Origin: Dehalococcoidia bacterium
Lineage (GTDB): Bacteria; Chloroflexota; Dehalococcoidia; JACVQG01; JAHKAY01
DNA: 9,227 nucleotides
Direction of reading: 5' to 3'
Assembly (NCBI GenBank): GCA_030740315.1
Contig: JASLXN010000046.1
Span: 1 to 9,227, forward strand
The position numbers were made by a program, and so were the translations under genes. The notes beneath the pieces were generated by a model. That model did not search any database. It saw only the letters and a list, made by a program, of their open reading frames with translations, and was not told where the DNA came from. Below, piece after piece: positions 6,203-9,227 of this stretch; within the stretch, counting starts at the first letter, position 1, and every line of letters begins with the position of its first letter.

Positions 6203-6340
6203 AAACCTTTCTCTTCCCGCCCTGCCTCCTAGGTTTATTCTGTGGGGGGCACCCTTCCGAAAGGATCCCAGCCATCGGAATCCGATGAGCAAAGCATTAC
6301 CGGGCCAGAGCCCCTTGTACGGGGGTCTGGCCCTTTTGTT
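6203..6340 (+). ncRNA. candidate structured RNA ending in the terminator (uncertain)
   Basis: This non-coding stretch before rpmH contains several possible stems on the plus strand: AAACCT (6204-6209) with AGGTTT (6231-6236); a GAAA-capped TCC/GGA hairpin at 6255-6264 closed further out by GGC/GCC; CATCGGAATCCGATG (6273-6287); and the intrinsic terminator. It could be a small RNA, an attenuating leader of an upstream-started rpmH transcript, or the 3' untranslated part of the micro-ORF. It matches no riboswitch or RNA class I know. Confidence 0.25.
6302..6340 (+). terminator. intrinsic (Rho-independent) terminator
   Basis: GGGCCAGA (6302-6309) pairs perfectly with TCTGGCCC (6326-6333). Inside, CCCC pairs with GGGG across one G-G mismatch, leaving loop TTGTAC. 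TTTTGTT follows on the plus strand. The opposite strand has no T-run after the stem, so it acts left to right. It lies between an upstream plus-strand transcript and the rpmH promoter, insulating the latter. Confidence 0.8.
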
Positions 6341-6376
6341 ATCCCCACAAATAAATGACCTCATTATTGCACTGAA

Positions 6377-6405
6377 TTGACCGGGAGGGACTTGTGGCTT
6401 ATAAT
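6377..6405 (+). promoter_or_regulatory. strong sigma-70-type promoter of the rpmH operon
   Basis: TTGACC (6377-6382) and a perfect TATAAT (6400-6405) are separated by exactly 17 nt, nearly the consensus promoter. The start site would fall near 6411-6413, only about 5-7 nt before rpmH ATG 6418. The mRNA would therefore be essentially leaderless. No Shine-Dalgarno sequence is seen before the ATG, which agrees. Confidence 0.85.
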
Positions 6406-6417
6406 GAACGGCGTATT

Positions 6418-6555
6418 ATGCCCAAGAGGACATATCAACCGAAGAAAAGGCGGCGGCACCGGGTGCACGGCTTTCTATCACGGATGCAGACCCGTGCCGG
6501 ACGGGCTGTAATCCAGCGGAGGCGGCTGAAGGGGCGTTGGAGACTGGCTCTTTGA
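6418..6555 (+). CDS. rpmH: 50S ribosomal protein L34
   Basis: A 45-residue, very basic protein opening MPKRTYQPKKRRRHRVHGFL, which is the L34 signature, followed by SRMQTRAGRAVIQRRRLKGR. It is a late-assembling component of the 50S subunit, and its length is normal for the family. ATG 6418 is fixed by the signature. There is no ribosome binding site, and the promoter just upstream predicts a leader of only a few bases, so translation probably begins on a leaderless message. The stop TGA 6553-6555 directly touches the ATG of rnpA (6556), implying coupled translation of L34 and the RNase P protein. Confidence 0.97.
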   Translation: MPKRTYQPKKRRRHRVHGFLSRMQTRAGRAVIQRRRLKGRWRLAL

Positions 6556-6891
6556 ATGAAGCCTCGTGCTCGGCTCCAGGGCCGGGGGCGTTTCTCCCAG
6601 ATATACCGAGACGGCAGGACCTGGAGCCACAGACTACTGGTGCTTAAGGCATTGCCCACTGGCATGCCAGAGAGTTGTTTTGGCTTTGCCGTAGGGAAAT
6701 CCCTGGGTGGGGCCGTGTTTCGGAACCGTATGCGCCGCCGGATGAGGGAGATAGTCTGTCATATACAGGTACATCCAGGATGGGACGCTATTTTTATAGC
6801 CCGCGCGGATGCCGTTAACGCCTCCTTTGTAGAGCTGGCGGAGGCAGTCTCCGGTCTTTTGGGCCGTGCCGGGCTGAAGATTAAAGAATGA
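6556..6891 (+). CDS. rnpA: ribonuclease P protein component
   Basis: A 111-residue basic protein, the protein subunit of RNase P, which helps the catalytic RNA remove 5' leaders from pre-tRNA. It shows the usual order: LQGRGRFSQIYRDGRTW (7-23), FGFAVGKSLGGAVFRNR (42-58) with the RNR motif (RNR at 56-58 followed by MRRRMRE), then GWDAIFIARADA (75-86) and the C-terminal helix. The conserved Phe and Arg residues of the RNA-binding cleft are present. The start abuts the rpmH stop, and the stop overlaps the yidD start as ATGA (6888-6891). This rpmH-rnpA-yidD order is standard in bacteria. Confidence 0.95.
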   Translation: MKPRARLQGRGRFSQIYRDGRTWSHRLLVLKALPTGMPESCFGFAVGKSLGGAVFRNRMRRRMREIVCHIQVHPGWDAIFIARADAVNASFVELAEAVSGLLGRAGLKIKE

Positions 6892-8243
6892 AATCGGCGG
6901 CATTAGGACTTATACATCTTTACCGGCGCACCATCTCCCCGGGGCAACCAGCAAGGTGCCGTTTCCTGCCTACCTGCTCAGAGTATGCCTGCGAGGCTAT
7001 CGGCCACCACGGAGTCCTGAGTGGGGCGTTGCTGGCCGGCTGGCGGTTGCTGCGCTGCCACCCCCTGAATCGGGGTGGATATGACCCGGTGCCGGGTACC
7101 ACAGAAAGAAAGCTTGAATTGAAATCCATCCACCTGCACGGCCACCTCCGTATTGTAATCATAGTTGTTGTCCTGATGGGGATGCTGCTGAGTGCCTGTG
7201 TAGGGCAGAGCAAGGGGATCTCGCCGATAACGCTGGAGGGAGGCATGATTTATGCCGTTTCATCCCAGGGCGAGGTACTGGCCGTGGACCCGGACCAGCG
7301 CGGCCGCGGGCTGCCCTTCCCTGGAGTAGGGGAGTGGGTGTTCCCCAGTAATGAAGATGATGAAGACCTGGGCTTGGTCTATTCCCAGCCCTTGGTCACA
7401 GCCAATAGGGTGCTGGTAGCTACTTTTGACGGCAAGGTATGGGTCCTCAATCGGGCCACCGGCGACAAACGGGGTGAGGAGCCGCTGTTTGCCAATGGCT
7501 CATTGGTGGCCACCCCTACTCTATTTGAGGATACCCTTCTTATTCCGGCGGACACAAGCCTTTACGCTGTTGACGCCACCTCCGGTGCTGAAAACTGGCC
7601 TAAGCCTTTTCAGGCCCAGAGCCGCATCTGGGCCAGCCCGGTGTTGTTGGGTGATAATGTCATCGTAGGCTCACTTGATCACCGCCTGTATGCGGTGAGC
7701 CTTACCGATGGGGAGGAGGTGTGGAGCTTTAAGGCTGGGGGAGGCATCGCTTCCGCGCCTCTGGTGGTGGACCGGAATATTTTCACGGGCTCCTTTGACC
7801 GCAACTTGTATGCAATAGGCGCTGATGGCCGGGAGGTTTGGCCCTCCCCGTTCAGTGTGGGGGACTGGGTGTGGAATAGCCCCCTTTACAATGAGGGCAC
7901 CGTGTACTTCGGGGCGCTGGACGGGATGTTCTATGCCGTGGATGCCTCCCGGGGCAGGGAGCGATGGAGCTTTGATACCGAGGGGGCTATACGCGCCGCC
8001 CCGGTTCTTGAGGAGGGCATGCTGATAGTGGCCACCGCTGACGGCGATGTTTATGGTGTGGATCCAACCGTTGGTTCCATGGAATGGCAGCGCTCTCTGG
8101 ATCGGGGTATAACCGTAAGCTCTAACCTGCAAAGCGGCGACGGCAAGGTGTACATCTCTTCGACCGACGGTACCCTATACGCCCTGGAAGCCAAGACTGG
8201 GATGCGGGCGTGGAGCTTCTCCTTGAAAGATGCGGTGAAATAG
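6888..8243 (+). CDS. YidD domain fused in frame to a membrane-anchored PQQ-type beta-propeller
   Basis: One uninterrupted 451-codon frame holds two proteins that are normally separate. Residues 1-70 are a complete YidD, the small membrane-associated factor linked to YidC-dependent insertion: LIHLYRRTISPGQPARCRFLPTCSEYA, then GWRLLRCHPLNRGGYDPVP, with C24, C30 and C57. After a short linker, residues 89-101 are hydrophobic, ending in LSAC (101-104), a good lipobox. Residues 115-447 are a beta-propeller of about eight blades with repeated LYAVD-x-GxxxW units (for example 266-281, 308-318, 348-361, 430-443), similar to BamB and PQQ-dependent dehydrogenase propellers, though no cofactor site is evident. 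TTG 7119 could start the propeller as a separate lipoprotein. The rnpA stop overlaps the start by ATGA; yidC follows after 1 nt. The fusion places YidD in the cytoplasm and the propeller outside. A 1-base error near 7095-7119 could have created it. Confidence 0.85.
   Translation: MKSAALGLIHLYRRTISPGQPARCRFLPTCSEYACEAIGHHGVLSGALLAGWRLLRCHPLNRGGYDPVPGTTERKLELKSIHLHGHLRIVIIVVVLMGMLLSACVGQSKGISPITLEGGMIYAVSSQGEVLAVDPDQRGRGLPFPGVGEWVFPSNEDDEDLGLVYSQPLVTANRVLVATFDGKVWVLNRATGDKRGEEPLFANGSLVATPTLFEDTLLIPADTSLYAVDATSGAENWPKPFQAQSRIWASPVLLGDNVIVGSLDHRLYAVSLTDGEEVWSFKAGGGIASAPLVVDRNIFTGSFDRNLYAIGADGREVWPSPFSVGDWVWNSPLYNEGTVYFGALDGMFYAVDASRGRERWSFDTEGAIRAAPVLEEGMLIVATADGDVYGVDPTVGSMEWQRSLDRGITVSSNLQSGDGKVYISSTDGTLYALEAKTGMRAWSFSLKDAVK
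7119..7121 (+). promoter_or_regulatory. alternative TTG start for the propeller as a lipoprotein
   Basis: TTG 7119 would begin KSIHLHGHLRIV (after the initiator), a short basic n-region, then a hydrophobic core and LSAC. This is a textbook lipoprotein signal of about 26 residues. It overlaps an out-of-frame TGA (7120-7122) as TTGA, the usual form of a coupled gene junction. The purine-rich AGAAAGAAAG upstream is only a weak ribosome binding site. Confidence 0.45.
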
Positions 8244-8244
8244 A

Positions 8245-9227
8245 GTGGGCGAGCTCTGGAATACCCTGTTCTATGACCCTATCCTCAACATGCTGATCCT
8301 GCTGTATAGCGTCCTCTTCCACAACTTCGGGCTGACCATTATTGCGTTCACCATACTAATCCGCCTCATCACCTTTCCTATGACGGTAAAGCAGCTAAAG
8401 GCCACCAAGGCCATGAGCGCACTTCAGCCCAAATTGCGGGAGTTGCAGAAAAAGCACGGCAAGAATCGGGAGACAATGGCCCAAGGGCAGATGCGGCTTT
8501 ACAAGGAGGCAGGCGTAAGCCCAATGGGCTGTGTGATGCCTATGCTTATCCAGTTCCCCATCTGGATTGCCCTGTACCGGGCCATCATACAGGTGTTGCC
8601 GGTATCGCCTGACCTCATGTTTAGTCTGTCCGGCCATCTTTACTCCTGGTCACTGGTCAACCGTATGGTGCCGTTGAACGAGGGTTTCCTGTGGTTACAG
8701 TTGAGCCAGCCGGACCCCACCCCCTTCGTACTGCCTCTGCTGGTGGCGGGCAGCATGTGGGTTCAGCAGAAGATGATAACCACTACTACCTCTGATCCCC
8801 GTCAGGGCACTATGAACCGCTATATGCTGTGGATGATGCCCATAATGTTCGGCTGGTTTACCCTGCAGTTCCCCAGCGGCCTGGCCCTCTATTGGGCGGT
8901 CTCTAATCTGGTGGGTATCGCAATTCAGTACTTCATCGGGGGATGGGGGGAACTCATACCTTCCCGTTCCCAGGAAACGGGGGCACAGCTTGGAAAAGCA
9001 GACATTCAGCGGCCAAGACGTGGACGAAGCCATCCAGAACGCCCTTTACGACCTCGGGGTAGACAGGGAAGACGTGGAGATAAGCGTGGTCAAGAGGGGG
9101 AAGGTGGGTCTCTTCGGCCTAGTGGGAGCGGAGGAGGCGGTGGTGGAGGTGAGCCTCAGAACGGAGGATCGGGAGAGCCTCAGAACGGAGGATCGGGAGA
9201 GCCTCAGAACGGAGGATCGGGAGAGCC
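8245..9227 (+). CDS. yidC: membrane protein insertase YidC/Oxa1, frame open to window end
   Basis: The YidC/Oxa1/Alb3 insertase, which inserts proteins into the cytoplasmic membrane alone or with Sec. It is the short type without the large P1 periplasmic domain. GTG 8245, 1 nt after the previous stop, begins VGELWNTLFYDPILNMLI. TM1 is followed by FTILIRLITFP with the groove Arg (R40), then the charged hairpin KQLKATKAMSALQPKLRELQ, SPMGCVMPMLIQFPIWIALY (92-111), LLVAGSMWVQQKM, and FPSGLALYWAVSNLVGIAIQ (209-228). The family core ends near residue 235 (about 8950). No stop follows: the frame stays open to the window edge, giving a tail with 11 Arg in about 28 residues (255-282) and then Gly-rich repeats, over the top of jag. 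Basic YidC tails can bind ribosomes, but the tail may instead reflect a lost stop or an indel in the G-runs at 8937-8948. Confidence 0.93.
   Translation, partial: MGELWNTLFYDPILNMLILLYSVLFHNFGLTIIAFTILIRLITFPMTVKQLKATKAMSALQPKLRELQKKHGKNRETMAQGQMRLYKEAGVSPMGCVMPMLIQFPIWIALYRAIIQVLPVSPDLMFSLSGHLYSWSLVNRMVPLNEGFLWLQLSQPDPTPFVLPLLVAGSMWVQQKMITTTTSDPRQGTMNRYMLWMMPIMFGWFTLQFPSGLALYWAVSNLVGIAIQYFIGGWGELIPSRSQETGAQLGKADIQRPRRGRSHPERPLRPRGRQGRRGDKRGQEGEGGSLRPSGSGGGGGGGEPQNGGSGEPQNGGSGEPQNGGSGE
8990..9227 (+). CDS. jag: Jag (KhpB/EloR) RNA-binding protein, N-terminal part
   Basis: Starting at TTG 8990, with GGGGG 6 nt upstream, the frame reads LEKQTFSGQDVDEAIQNALY, then DLGVDREDVEISVVKRGKVG and LFGLVGAEEAVVEVSLR. 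This is the Jag-N domain, including the conserved GLFGL-x-GAxEAxVxV ending. Jag/KhpB (EloR) carries KH and R3H domains further on (outside the window), binds RNA and links to cell elongation; it is usually encoded next to yidC. After residue 54 the linker consists of perfect 8-residue repeats, SLRTEDRE, about three copies up to the edge. The gene overlaps the open yidC frame in another frame over its whole visible length. The upstream frame is open to about 8841, so a longer N-terminus is possible but not supported. Confidence 0.88.
   Translation, partial: MEKQTFSGQDVDEAIQNALYDLGVDREDVEISVVKRGKVGLFGLVGAEEAVVEVSLRTEDRESLRTEDRESLRTEDRES
9151..9227 (+). repeat. 24-bp perfect tandem repeat, 3.2 copies, cut by window end
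   Basis: Identical units lie at 9151-9174, 9175-9198 and 9199-9222, with five bases of a fourth at 9223-9227. The unit begins GAGCCTCAGAACGG. As 24 is a multiple of three, copy changes keep the jag frame (SLRTEDRE per unit) and the yidC frame (EPQNGGSG per unit). The true copy number is unknown. Confidence 0.95.

Noticed and set aside
6245..6275. Possible small SRP (4.5S) RNA
   Set aside because: The TCC-GAAA-GGA hairpin flanked by GGC/GCC resembles domain IV in outline, but the conserved internal loop (CAGG on one side, AGCAG on the other) is absent.
6280..6295. Hammerhead-like core CCGATGAGC
   Set aside because: The hammerhead needs CUGAUGA and a matching GAAA with three stems; the invariant U is replaced and the third stem is missing.
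7671..8132. Long minus-strand frame opposite the beta-propeller
   Set aside because: It is the antisense shadow of the repeated propeller codons, rich in His and Pro with no start signal or known domain.
9151..9227. CRISPR-like repeat array
   Set aside because: The 24-bp units are directly abutting with no spacers and lie in frame inside jag.

Overview
The window is 9,227 bases of bacterial DNA. It looks like a complete contig or an assembly fragment: both ends lie inside genes, and the right end stops inside a perfect tandem repeat. Gene content points to a bacterium with a DnaD/DnaI-type helicase-loading system and a short YidC without the large proteobacterial periplasmic domain. Tight gene overlaps and moderately high GC fit Chloroflexota, perhaps Dehalococcoidia. 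That placement is inference from gene order and protein style, not from a database match.

Layout. (1) Positions 2-373 are one open frame that joins the C-terminus of a very GC-rich alpha/beta-hydrolase to the C-terminus of tryptophan synthase alpha (TrpA); this is a chimera or a recombination scar. (2) Positions 374-2150 are a low-density, partly AT-rich accessory stretch. It holds a decayed small-protein fragment, an intact DUF1648 membrane protein, a DUF4760-like membrane protein split by an in-frame TAA, and a 61-codon frame with a strong ribosome binding site. (3) Positions 2154-5942, minus strand, are a compact replication operon: rplI (L9), dnaB (replicative helicase), a DnaD-domain primosome protein and a helicase-loader-like protein with two complete AAA+ modules in one chain. 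Every junction overlaps (8, 29 and 80 nt). (4) Positions 5943-6417 are the divergent control region: a likely minus-strand promoter for rplI, a possible micro-ORF, a structured RNA-like stretch with an intrinsic terminator, and a near-consensus promoter directly before rpmH. (5) Positions 6418-9227, plus strand, are the classic rpmH-rnpA-yidD-yidC-jag cluster: ribosomal protein L34, RNase P protein, membrane-insertion factors and the RNA-binding protein Jag.

The cluster has unusual features. YidD reads in frame into a roughly 350-residue PQQ-type beta-propeller with a membrane anchor or lipobox. The rpmH mRNA would be nearly leaderless. The yidC frame does not stop before jag but stays open over the whole visible part of jag, giving an arginine-rich tail. 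The jag linker carries perfect 24-bp tandem repeats running into the window edge.

Functionally, region 3 supplies helicase, primosome and loader proteins for replication. Region 5 couples ribosome and RNase P production to membrane-protein insertion, with the beta-propeller as a possible extracytoplasmic partner of the YidD/YidC pathway. No rRNA, tRNA, CRISPR array or insertion sequence was recognised.
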